From NCBI RefSeq assembly GCF_026151205.1, contig NW_026971884.1:1-22820 (forward strand): DNA of 22,820 nt. The letters run 5' to 3'. Shown here piece by piece: positions 1-9,300 of the stretch (position 1 is the stretch's first letter; each line of letters starts with the position of its first letter). The notes under the pieces were generated by a model, which worked only from the letters and a program-made list of their open reading frames with translations, searched no databases and had not been told where the DNA came from. The DNA is from Bolinopsis microptera. Its lineage: Eukaryota; Ctenophora; Tentaculata; Lobata; Bolinopsidae. The position numbers and the translations under genes are program-made.

Positions 1-2
1 TA

Positions 3-47
3 TTTTTTGTCCGTTTTGAAAATATAGGGTACCGAACGGACAAAAAA
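3..47. repeat. 13-bp perfect inverted repeat (potential hairpin)
   Basis: The arms at 3-15 and 35-47 are perfect reverse complements (TTTTTTGTCCGTT and AACGGACAAAAAA) with a 19-base loop. Each arm carries the GTCCG core that recurs in the tandem repeat at 100-206. It lies upstream of the replicase-helicase exon. It could be an element end, a promoter or replication hairpin, or a transcript hairpin; the sequence does not decide. Confidence 0.6.
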
Positions 48-99
48 CATGATCCCCCTATAACAGCAGAAATTGAACATTTTATTTAGCAATTTAGGT

Positions 100-206
100 G
101 TCCATTAATGTCCGCCTATGTCCGCCTATGTCCGCCTATGTCCGTCTATGTCCGCCTATGTCCGCCTATGTCCGTCTATGTCCGCCTATGTCCGCCTATG
201 TCCTGT
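100..206. repeat. 10-bp tandem repeat (TGTCCGCCTA family)
   Basis: About ten copies of a 10-base unit run head to tail. In every third or fourth copy the core changes from TCCGCC to TCCGTC, giving a partial 30-base super-period. A reverse-complement piece of the same motif (GGACATAGACGGACG) follows at 232-246. The array stays open in the helicase frame only because 30 bases is a multiple of three, giving a repeated ten-residue peptide, so it is unlikely to be real coding sequence. A run of C at 252-262 followed by AG at 271-272 could be a splice acceptor for the next exon. Confidence 0.8.
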
Positions 207-274
207 CCTTTTTGGATTCTATGAGACAAGCGGACATAGACGGACGTGACACCCCCCCCCCCAATGTACAAGGA

Positions 275-3200
275 ATGGGGAACTTAGATGCTGCGTCTTT
301 ACTCAACAAAATCAAAATGAAAGATCCAGCCTTATTGAAAAGGATAAACAAAGTATTAAGATTGGTTCCAAATACACAGGCTTACTGGGAAAGTACGCGT
401 GCAAAACTGAAGGCACAAATAGAAAAGTTTGGTCCACCTACGTTTTTCGCCACTTTCAGCCCTAGTGAGTACGACTGGGAGGATTTACTCCAACACCTAA
501 AAGATGCCAACAGCGACATACCTAATGTGGATGACCTGTCTCCTTCTGCATTACTGAACAAAGACCCTGTATTAACATCCACTTACATCCACAAAAGATT
601 TGATGCACTTTTGAAGTTTATTATTGATGCCGAACCTTTAGGAAAAGTTAAGTCACATTTTGTGAGACATGAATATCAGTCTCGAGGTACTGTTCACTTT
701 CACACATTTTTATGGATTGATAAAAGCCCCCTGATTGGTAAAAGTTCTGACACGGAGGTCGCAAGCTTTATTCAAAAACACATCACGTGCAAACTCCCTG
801 ACCCAGTGAATGAGGCAACCTTATCCGATGTAGTGGGAAGCTACCAAGATCATTCATGCCGATCGTATTGCTTGAGGGCATTCAAAAAGTCTCATAATTC
901 ATCAAAGGCAAAGAACGAATCAGCTTCTTCAACTAAGTCAAAAACAAAAGTTGCATGCAGATTTGGGTTCCCAAGGCCAAAGTCGAAGAAATTCATTCTG
1001 CATGATGTTTTGTCTAGTGTAATTGGACGGAAAACTAAACAGATGAAACAAAGACTGTACGATTTGCCGAGAACTGAAGAAGAAAGAAGAATTAATGATT
1101 ATAATCCAATTTTATCGTTTCTGTGGAAAGGTAATATGGACATTCAATTCCTTGCTGAAGATAGTTACTCGATCACACAATATGTTACCAAGTACATCAC
1201 CAAGGGGGAGACAAGTGTTATCGACATAGATGAAGCGGACCTGAAAGATCTGTCTAAAACATCTTATCAGAATCTCTCCAAGTTTGCGTTCCAGCTTCTT
1301 AAATCCCGCGAGATGGGGGCACATGAAGCAGCTGATAGGATCCTTCAAAACAGTGGTGAACTCTGGAGATCTTCAGAAACGTTTGTGTGGCTACCAACAA
1401 CCACTCCAGACCGACGGACTAGGGTTTTGAGAAGCCTAAATGAGTTACAAAACCAGAAACCTGACAGCACCAATGTATTTTTTGATGATTGGGTACACGT
1501 TTTTTATCCGAATAGACCTCGAACAAAGGTCTTCGAAAACATGTCACTGTATGATTTCGTCTCCAGGTACGAGAAAGTGATTGGAAAACCTGAAAAGTTT
1601 GAAAAAGAAGAGAAAGAAAAGTACATCAAGATCAAGGATGAAAGTGGAAAATACATACGAACTCTTCAACGGAGAAAAAAAGAACCTGTTATTTACCATC
1701 ACAACTATTCAGTAAAAACTGATCCTGAGCTGTTCTATTACAGCATGTTAGCTCTTTATAAGCCATGGCGAAATGAAGCAGACATCGCTAGCTCTCACGA
1801 CAAATACAGCGATGCGTTTTTTGATGCTGTCGAGGACTTTTCACAGCTCAAGGAAATGTCTAGCAAGAAGATCAATATTGAAAAGGCTAGAGAGAAGATG
1901 GAAAAGGAAGCAGAAGCAAAAATGGCAGCATCTAGGACAGCAACTCCTTCACAGGCTGAGGATGACATCGATCTCGGAAATCAAGGTCTTAGATCCGGCC
2001 TACGAGATTTTGAGATAGTCAACGATAGAAGCGAAATAAAGTCTCATGAGGAACTTGAATCGTTTGTCAAAACATTGAATGAAGATCAAAAAAGAGTATA
2101 CATCAAAGTCACTAAACATATTGAGCATATGGTTCGACACAGGGACAAAGAATGCACGGGCAAGGAGTGCAGTCGACCTCTCAATTTATATGTTAGTGGA
2201 TTTGGTGGAACAGGAAAATCTTATTTGATAAAAGCCCTTCAAGGATATCTTTGGGTTCAGAAAAACCTGTTTGACGAATCCACTGATATTGCCTTAACGG
2301 CACCAACAGGGCTTGCTGCAGCTAATGTGGGAGGGCAAACACTGCATAGTCTTTTCAGTTTGCCAGTTGAGCATGGTGAAAAACTGCCGAAATACGCCGC
2401 CCTCAAGAAGAATTCGATGCAGCAAACAAGAACTGTACTGAAAGATCTAGCTTTGCTCGTAATTGATGAGATCAGCATGGTGTCAGCAGAGATGATGATG
2501 TCAATCAATTTGAGATTACAGGAGATTTTCGGTGCAGATGAGTTGTTTGGCGGCAAAACAGTAATTGTTTTCGGTGATCTACTGCAGTTGCCTCCTGTCC
2601 ATGGAAAACGGCCATTTCAGGATTTGTCCGGGGATGATGTTCACAACTTAACAGGCGGTCTTAGAATCCCTAGCCACTTGTGGGGGAACTTCGAGTACGA
2701 CGAACTCACCATCAATCAGCGTCAAAAAGGAGAGGAGAATGAAAAATGGAGTTCTTTACTAGGCAGGATTCGTATTGGCCGCCAAAGTCAAGATGATATC
2801 AACATTCTACAAGAGCGACTTATCCCAGTCAGACAATGCGAATTACCTAATCAACACTTAGATCAGATCGTTGATTACTACCTCAATTTGCAAGAACAGT
2901 TCCCTACCACTGTTTGTTTATTGCCAAAAAGGAACATGATGGATTCTTTTAATATGACAGTCATGAAAAAACTGTTCCCCAGGGCAATAAAGGTTGAGGC
3001 AGATGATGACGTTGACGGTAGAACAATAGCTGACAAAAAACGGGCATTAGATGCAGTTCGGAAGATTGATAAACTGGGTGACTCTCGAAATACGGCTGAC
3101 TTGGAAAAGTGTCTTTTCTTGAGCGAGGGTGTCCAAATAATGCTTAGAAAGAACATTGATACAGCGAAAGGGCTAGTAAATGGTGCTATGGGAATAGTAA

Positions 3201-3864
3201 CAAAAATTGTATCTTTTGAGGAACTTTTAGTAGAATTTGATGGCATTGACGGCGTTGTTACAATAACGAGGGATACTCGAAAAGTTAAATTGTTCGAAGA
3301 TTCATACCTCCATCGTCGACAGTTTCCTATCAGTACCGGATACGCCCTTACCATCCACAAAGCGCAGGGCATGTCTCTGAGTCACGTGTTTTGCGACTTA
3401 GGCAGTATGATCTTTGCGACTGGTCAGATTTATGTTGCTTTGAGCAGGTGCAAGACTCTTGACGGACTTCATTTAGTCAACTTTGACGAATCACGGATAA
3501 CTGTTGACCGTCTGGCTATTAATGAGTATGTAAGACTCAAGAGTAAACCTATCATAGCAGCAGGGATCACTCTGAAGACTGATGACCAGCCAGAATCAAA
3601 CAAAAAGGGCAAGAAAAGACAGACGAAGAAGAAGAATGAGAGGATATGGTATGAAACCGACGCTGCAAAGAAGGCTAAAGCGACTGTGAATGATACCCTA
3701 AAGAATGACAAAAAGGATCAATCAAAAGCTCGCAAGAAAAAGCAGCCGGTTAAACCAAAGAAAACGAAGCCATCTACTGAGAGGAACTCAAGTTTAACAG
3801 CAGCTAATATCAGTGCACACATCAATCAGATCTACGTCGGAATTCCTGCTGAGTATATTCCGAC
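275..3864 (+). CDS. Helitron-type replicase-helicase, 5' part (interrupted by an LTR element)
   Basis: This is a rolling-circle transposase of the Helitron type. A Helitron_like_N stretch (ending near the GPPTFF segment) leads to the HUH motif, read as His-Phe-His at 695-703, and a paired-tyrosine motif YVTKYITK beginning at 1181. These are the metal-binding and DNA-nicking residues of the family. A PIF1-like SF1 helicase follows: Walker A GFGGTGKS at 2198-2221, Walker B DE at 2465-2470, a GD..QLPP motif near 2572, and the closing motif YVALSRC from 3431. A lysine-rich linker ends at the insertion point. The start is uncertain: the frame is open from 98, but that part is repeat. Usable ATGs lie at 128, 221 and 275, and the family normally has more N-terminal sequence, so an upstream exon or truncation is likely. 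The coding frame breaks at 3864, where the LTR begins, and continues at 15219. Sixteen or so residues after the junction (to the stop at 3914-3916) come from the LTR. Confidence 0.9.
3861..3864. repeat. Target-site duplication (left copy, CGAC)
   Basis: CGAC immediately precedes the TGTAGA start of the 5' LTR, and the same four bases follow the 3' LTR at 15215-15218. A 4-bp duplication is usual for Ty3/Gypsy integrases. Confidence 0.9.
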
Positions 3865-4673
3865 TGTAGACATCCAGTTCGCATGTGTATTTTCAATTTT
3901 AATTTTAGTTTCTTAATAATTTTAGTTTTTTATAGGAATCACGTAAAAGTTGTAAAGTTGAATGTGGAGCTGTGCCAACTGATTCCAGACTGATTTCTTA
4001 ACAGTACCTGATTCCATCTCCTGATTTTGGGACAAGAATTTGAATCTAGAACAATAAAATGATAAACCCACTTTAATCTCAAATCTTGAAATAGTGTTAA
4101 ATTCTTTAAAAGATCTCAAGTCATTCAAACTTGATCAAATAAGCGGAATCTTTCTCTGAACAGCATGACACAGTACGATACCAAATAATTGACAAATGAT
4201 TCATTAATGATTACGGCCAAAGCCCAGTCCTAAAAATAAAAATGAATACTGATATAACGATCAATTGTAAAGATAACGGAATTTAGGAGCTAGTTGTTCG
4301 ATGATTTGAAAGTGATTGATAAGCCGCAAGACGCGCAGATAATGATATTGTAAGCATGAAAATCGAATTATTGTCGAGACAAGAAAGCCCGAGGATAATA
4401 CCGGAAGCCCGAGATGATCGTCGGAGGAATAATTACAGAGATAAGCCCGATAATTGGACGTGTTTATAAAAGCTGAAATCAAGCAGCTCTAATCGGCACA
4501 GCCTAGTTTTATTTACAGAGAGTTTTTGTCAGTTTTGAAGAAATTAACAGCTAGCTCCCACTTTGTTACTGTTACTCTGTTATTTACACCACTTTATTCT
4601 TAATCAGTTTCTGAAAGTACTCGTTTCTATTAGTCCCACTTAGTCTTTGTCCAACAAAACCCTACAGCGCACA
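3865..4673 (+). repeat. 5' long terminal repeat
   Basis: The 809-base repeat starts with TG and ends with CA. It matches the copy at 14406-15214 at a constant offset of 10,541 bases, with no difference that I can find by eye. A TATA box at 4465-4471 suggests U3 covers roughly 3865-4495. AATAAA occurs at 4053 and 4235, both upstream of the TATA box; I see none in the part that should be R-U5. The LTR supplies the premature stop of the host reading frame (3914-3916). Confidence 0.97.
4385..4471 (+). promoter_or_regulatory. LTR promoter: three AAGCCCGA motifs and a TATA box
   Basis: AAGCCCGA occurs at 4385-4392, 4405-4412 and 4443-4450, just upstream of TATAAAA at 4465-4471. The same set is in the 3' LTR at 14926, 14946, 14984 and 15006. 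The spacing suggests transcription starting about 25-30 bases after the TATA box, near 4495. The repeated octamer is a candidate host-factor site; the factor is unknown. Confidence 0.6.
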
Positions 4674-4692
4674 ATTGGTGGAGAACCCGGGC
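4674..4692 (+). other. Candidate primer-binding site
   Basis: The sequence directly after the LTR, ATTGGTGGAGAACCCGGGC, contains TGG, which would pair with the CCA end of a tRNA, at the expected position. I could not assign it to a particular tRNA. Confidence 0.6.
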
Positions 4693-4748
4693 ATTGAAGT
4701 TCTAAAGACTCCTGATCCCGAAGTTGGTAATAATTTCATCGATTGAAA

Positions 4749-6284
4749 ATGGCTTCCATTGAAGCACTTGAGCTGAGTACTGAAAAGAAAGCTGCCGTGG
4801 AGAACCTTATTATGCAAGCACAAAGGGAGGCTGCTGTGCAAGCTACTAACCAGGCCAAAGTTGACTTCAGAGCTGGAGTTGCTGGAAGTCGCCGGCCTAA
4901 TTCGTTTGACCCGACCACTTCTCACATTACTACGTATTTCGATAGCTTTGAACCTTTTCGGAGGATAATGAACCTTGAACGTGCTGAGGCAATTAATACT
5001 TTCCTGACTTATCTCGACCAAAAGTCACTAAATGCCTTGATTGCCAATGACCTAGTTAGGAAGGACGACTGGGCAGAATTTCGTAGAGATGCGATTACAG
5101 CCTTGACCTCCCCCAGTGAATCGGTCAAAGCAAGATACGAACTGAAAAAAGCTAAACAAAAACTGGATGAAACAGTGTCGGAGTTCGGAGAAAGACTTAT
5201 GGACCTGGCTAAATTAGGTTACACTGCTGATGAAGAAGACGCTATGCACTCCATTTTGAAAGATGCCCTGACTGGAGGATTGAACAGAGATGAAATTGCG
5301 GTTTCTTTGATAAATGAACCTGAGCTAGATTTTAAAACTGCTCTCGAAAAAGCCGTCAAGTTGGACGGAGCCTATAGGGCCAGGTCTTCGCTACGTGATG
5401 AAGATAATGTCCACGTCGCTGTTCTTAAAAATGAAGTTAGCATCGACAAGCATGAATCACTAGCCATAGGCGAAGCAGAACAGGCTAACAGACCTCACAA
5501 TCATTATCCAATGGGCCTGCCTCAATATACCGTCGGCCAATACGAGAGCCGCCTTGGAACAGAAAGTAGAGCAGTGCAGCAAAGCCAAGTCTATGGTATA
5601 GAACAAGGCTCAAATTACCATCCCCAGCAGTTCATAAATCAGCTGTCTTCTCACAATCCTGGTCAACCAGCTGATCCCAGATATGACCATCAGCCTCATG
5701 CTGGCAACTTAAGAGGCCAAGTACAGTGCCACAAGTGCTTTCAGTATGGTCACTACGCTAATCGTTGTCATAACAACTCGGGGGTCCAAAACCAAACCAG
5801 ATCCAACTCTAACGTAAGACGAAATAACAACAACCAGTGTCATTATTGTGGAATCTATGGCCACCTTCAAAGAGACTGTCGTAAAAAGATGAGAGACGAA
5901 GGTACTTGGAGCTCTGGTGGATTGAATGGACAAAGAGGACGGCCTAACTTCTCATCGCCAAGATATGGTAGACCTGGCAACAGCAGACCTGGTCATTTCT
6001 CGGAACAAGGACCCATCTACCAGGAACCTTATCAAAGCCCAGCCTATCAGCCAGGATACGATAACGGTTACAATAACAGAAGCTTCGCCACTACAAACGC
6101 ACCTGCAGCAGCACCACCAGCCAGTCATCCAGTGCACCAGCCGAACCAGAACAATGCAAGTAACCAGCACTACACTCCAAACAGTGGTCCTGTGGGAAAT
6201 CAGAACCCTGACCTGCGGAACACCCAACCTCAAGCAAACTACTCGGCTCCTTTCAATCCTACATCTGCGGTACCAAAAAACTAG
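4749..6284 (+). CDS. gag: Gag polyprotein with two zinc knuckles
   Basis: This is the structural protein that forms the retroelement particle and packages its RNA. It has 511 residues from the ATG at 4749; the frame is open for two codons upstream, but without an ATG. The first ~220 residues are helical and charged, as expected for a capsid region. Two CX2CX4HX4C zinc knuckles follow at residues 327-340 (nt 5727-5768) and 364-377 (nt 5838-5879), the nucleocapsid hallmark. The C-terminal tail is rich in Gln, Asn, Pro, Gly and Tyr and looks disordered. The stop TAG at 6282-6284 directly follows a -1 frameshift heptamer, so part of the product should be extended into Pol. A different ORF at 5926-6360 overlaps it in another frame and is regarded as a shadow. 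Confidence 0.93.
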   Translation: MASIEALELSTEKKAAVENLIMQAQREAAVQATNQAKVDFRAGVAGSRRPNSFDPTTSHITTYFDSFEPFRRIMNLERAEAINTFLTYLDQKSLNALIANDLVRKDDWAEFRRDAITALTSPSESVKARYELKKAKQKLDETVSEFGERLMDLAKLGYTADEEDAMHSILKDALTGGLNRDEIAVSLINEPELDFKTALEKAVKLDGAYRARSSLRDEDNVHVAVLKNEVSIDKHESLAIGEAEQANRPHNHYPMGLPQYTVGQYESRLGTESRAVQQSQVYGIEQGSNYHPQQFINQLSSHNPGQPADPRYDHQPHAGNLRGQVQCHKCFQYGHYANRCHNNSGVQNQTRSNSNVRRNNNNQCHYCGIYGHLQRDCRKKMRDEGTWSSGGLNGQRGRPNFSSPRYGRPGNSRPGHFSEQGPIYQEPYQSPAYQPGYDNGYNNRSFATTNAPAAAPPASHPVHQPNQNNASNQHYTPNSGPVGNQNPDLRNTQPQANYSAPFNPTSAVPKN

Positions 6285-6308
6285 GTCACCCCTCCCCTGG
6301 AGGGAGGG
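6275..6308 (+). promoter_or_regulatory. Programmed -1 frameshift signal (A AAA AAC plus hairpin)
   Basis: The slippery heptamer AAAAAAC occupies 6275-6281 in the correct phase (gag codons AAA and AAC), and the next codon is the gag stop TAG. After an 8-base spacer, CCCTCCC at 6290-6296 can pair with GGGAGGG at 6302-6308 across a 5-base loop. The pol frame is gag minus one and is open through this region back into gag. All three parts of the classical signal are present. Confidence 0.9.
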
Positions 6309-9300
6309 AGAACACCGCTTCAGATTCGGTCTCTCCAGCTTCACAGGTCAATTTCTGTGAAGGCCACGTCTACTTGGACTCAAATCTGTTTGGCACCTCT
6401 GTAAACACTCTCGTAGACACTGGTGCTAGTATGAACTTGCTAAGTGAAGAGCTGGTTAGAAAGCAAGGATTGGTTCAGTATCTCGACAATGCTTCCTTCA
6501 AGCTGAGTGGAGTGTCCGGAGTACCTCTCCAAGTGCTAGGAGTTCTGAGAGGGGTCGATGTCACTATAAACGGTGTTCACTTTGAAGCGGATTTCGTAGT
6601 GACGTCCAAGATGAATGAGGACTGCATCCTGGGACAAAAGTTCTTTGAGAAATACAAGATGGTGATTGATTTTAATAACAAGACTATTGGTAACTCGTAC
6701 ATTTCAGCCCAACTTCACGAAAGACCGTCTCGTGATTCCGTGTTGTACCTGAGGAGTAAGGAGAACTGTCTCGTCTCCAGCATACTAACCATCCCATGTG
6801 AGTTACTCGATAAAGATGGTACCGTAGTTGAACACACAGGCTTTTACTACCTCGCTCCACATCCTGATCTGCAGTTGTTGACAGAACTGAGTGGTAAAGA
6901 GAGCTCAAACGGAACACCCATTTACATTGAGGATGGTTACACTGACCTTGCTATGTCTTGCGACGATGATGCTGAAATCTGGTTCCCTAAAGACTGTATC
7001 ATAGGAACCGTTCTACCTGATGTTCGAAGTGCCTACTTAGTAGAAAGTGAGGACATTCCTATACGTAACTGCGCAGATGGAGTTAAGAAAACTTACGGCT
7101 GGAATGATGACGATCCACGCAGAATAAAGATGATAGTTGAAGCCCTTGGAATACCCAATAATGACGTCCTTACAGAATCCGAAAAGATAGAAGCAGCCAA
7201 CCTCATAGCTGAGTTTCCTGATGTCTTCGCTCTCGATAGGAGTGAGTTGGGCTGCACATCTCTTGTCTATCACGAAATTCCCTTATCAAGTTCAGTTCCA
7301 GTTCAGACTAGTTATCGCAGAGTGCCCTTTCATTTGAAAAAAGATTGCGTTAGAGAGTTAGGAGAGCTCCTAGATGCGGGAATAATACAGCACTCCACTA
7401 GCAATTACAACTCACCTGCTATAATCCTGAAGCGCAAGGGGAAGACTAGAATTATCCTTGATTTTAGATTATTGAACAAGATATCCAGCCGAAGCTATTG
7501 TAGCATACCAGCACTGAATACTCTCACGGCCGGATGCTATGGAAAGCAGATCTTCTCCAACCTTGACATGAAAGACGGCTTCTTACAAATTCCCATTCTA
7601 CCCGCTCATCGCAAATACACTAGTTTCAGCATCCCTGGCGTTGGGTTCTATGAGTTCGCAAGAATGAGCCTAGGGCTCTGTGGAGGACCCAGCACATTTC
7701 AGAACCTACTGGAACGTCTCTTATGCAACATCGAAGACCCTGCAGTGGCCTCAGCCTATGTAGACGATATCCTGAGTGCAAGCGTGGATGTCAAAGGCAT
7801 GATGTCCAACCTCAGAACTATCTTTGAGAGAATCAGGGTATCGAACTTGAGATTCAACCCCTCCAAGTGTTCTCTATTCAAGAAGAAAATCAAGTGGTTA
7901 GGAAGCTACATCTCTGAAGATGGAATCGAGGCAGACCAAGAGAAGACCCAAGCAATCCTTGACATGGTCTTACCCAAAACACGCCGTCAAGTGCAGAAGT
8001 TCATCGGTGCTGCATCTTGGTTCAGACCTCACATCAAGAACTTTAGTGACTTGTTGAAGGGTCTCTCTGCAACATTGAAAGGGGACAAATTCAAGATGAC
8101 CACAGAAGCTGCTGAAAGTGTAGAAAAGATCAAGGCCGCTCTCACAAGCCCAGAAGTGCTCTGTTTCCCTTCTGAAGAACATGAATTTGTAGTGATGACA
8201 GACGCAAGCTCTTATTGCTGTGGCGGCACCATCGGCCATATGATAAATGACACCTTCAGACCAGTAGCTTTTGCCAGCAAAATCCTCACAGAGACTGAAC
8301 AACGGTACCCTTCCTATAAACGAGAGTTCTTAGCAGTCAAGCACTTCTTAAATCACTGGAGATATTACCTTCTAAACAAGCACTTTACTGTCATAGTTGA
8401 CATGAAGGCCATTACATATGACTCTTTCATGAAAAAGACTAACTGTGGTGTTATTCTACGCTGGATTCTTGAACTGAGCTGTTTTCATTTTACGGTAAAG
8501 TACCGTGAAGGCAGACTAATGGATTTGCCAGATGCTCTCTCAAGGTTACCATCCAAGTCAGATAAGCTGTACTCCTGGTGGGTCAAAAGATGCGAACAGT
8601 CCGTTGAAGAAACTAAAAGGTATCCTGAAGAAAGAACCGCTCCAGACGAAGAGACGGAAGATGAGGAATTTACATTGGCAACAGTGCAATTTGAAGACTT
8701 GCAGAAAGCGCTTCAATATGAACAACCACCACCTATGCTCCCTAACTCTGATTACGAAATTCATGAGCTAGATCTACCTGGGCTCTTCCCCTTCGACAGT
8801 GTGCTAGAATATACCAATGATCGTAACGAACAGTCGAGCACATCTACCGGAAATCAGCAGAACTCAGCAGACTGTGACCTCGAAACTGATTTGGAAAAGA
8901 GCCGTGAAACTGATGGTGAAACTCCAACTTTAAAAGTAGATTCTAACCTCACGACGGCTAACATTGCGGACAGTCTCTCTAACATTGGTAATGCTGGACC
9001 AAAGACGGCGTGCAACTCTCAGTCGTTGAACAAAGAGCTTAAAATACTAGGCGATAACAGACTTGCATGCAACAAGGACCCCATAGTGGTTAACACAGTG
9101 AATGATCAGACCTCCAGCTCATTAAGGGTATCTCCTAGCAACCATAGGGACGAAGATGAAAGTCACAACACCCACACTAATCAAACTGGTCAATTACCAT
9201 CAACTGAAAACACCAAAGATTGTAGTGAGAACCCTACACTCCAGGATGCAGATAACAGAGATTCAACTCAAATGGATACAGAGGTTACATCTACACAAGA

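Noticed and set aside
98-220. N-terminal extension of the helicase frame made of a repeated ten-residue peptide
   Set aside because: It is a 10-base minisatellite read in frame, begins at a GTG right after a stop, and has no similarity to Helitron proteins. The domain match begins around 280.
2878-3372. Minus-strand 164-codon frame opposite the helicase
   Set aside because: Shadow of a strongly supported helicase domain on the other strand, with no splice sites or family features seen.
3865-3916. Last residues of the helicase frame before the stop
   Set aside because: They come from the LTR and are repeated at 14406; they are not part of the original protein.
3922-4482. Minus-strand open frames of 68 and 73 codons in the LTR (also at 14463-15023)
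   Set aside because: Identical in both LTRs only because the LTRs are identical; no start context, splice signals or recognisable content.
4674-4692. Assignment of the primer-binding site to a specific tRNA
   Set aside because: The complement does not match a tRNA 3' end that I can name with confidence.
5926-6360. Plus-strand 144-codon frame overlapping the gag tail, and its minus-strand counterpart
   Set aside because: Low-complexity Gln/Thr/His text from the shifted gag tail; pol uses the other alternative frame through the frameshift site.
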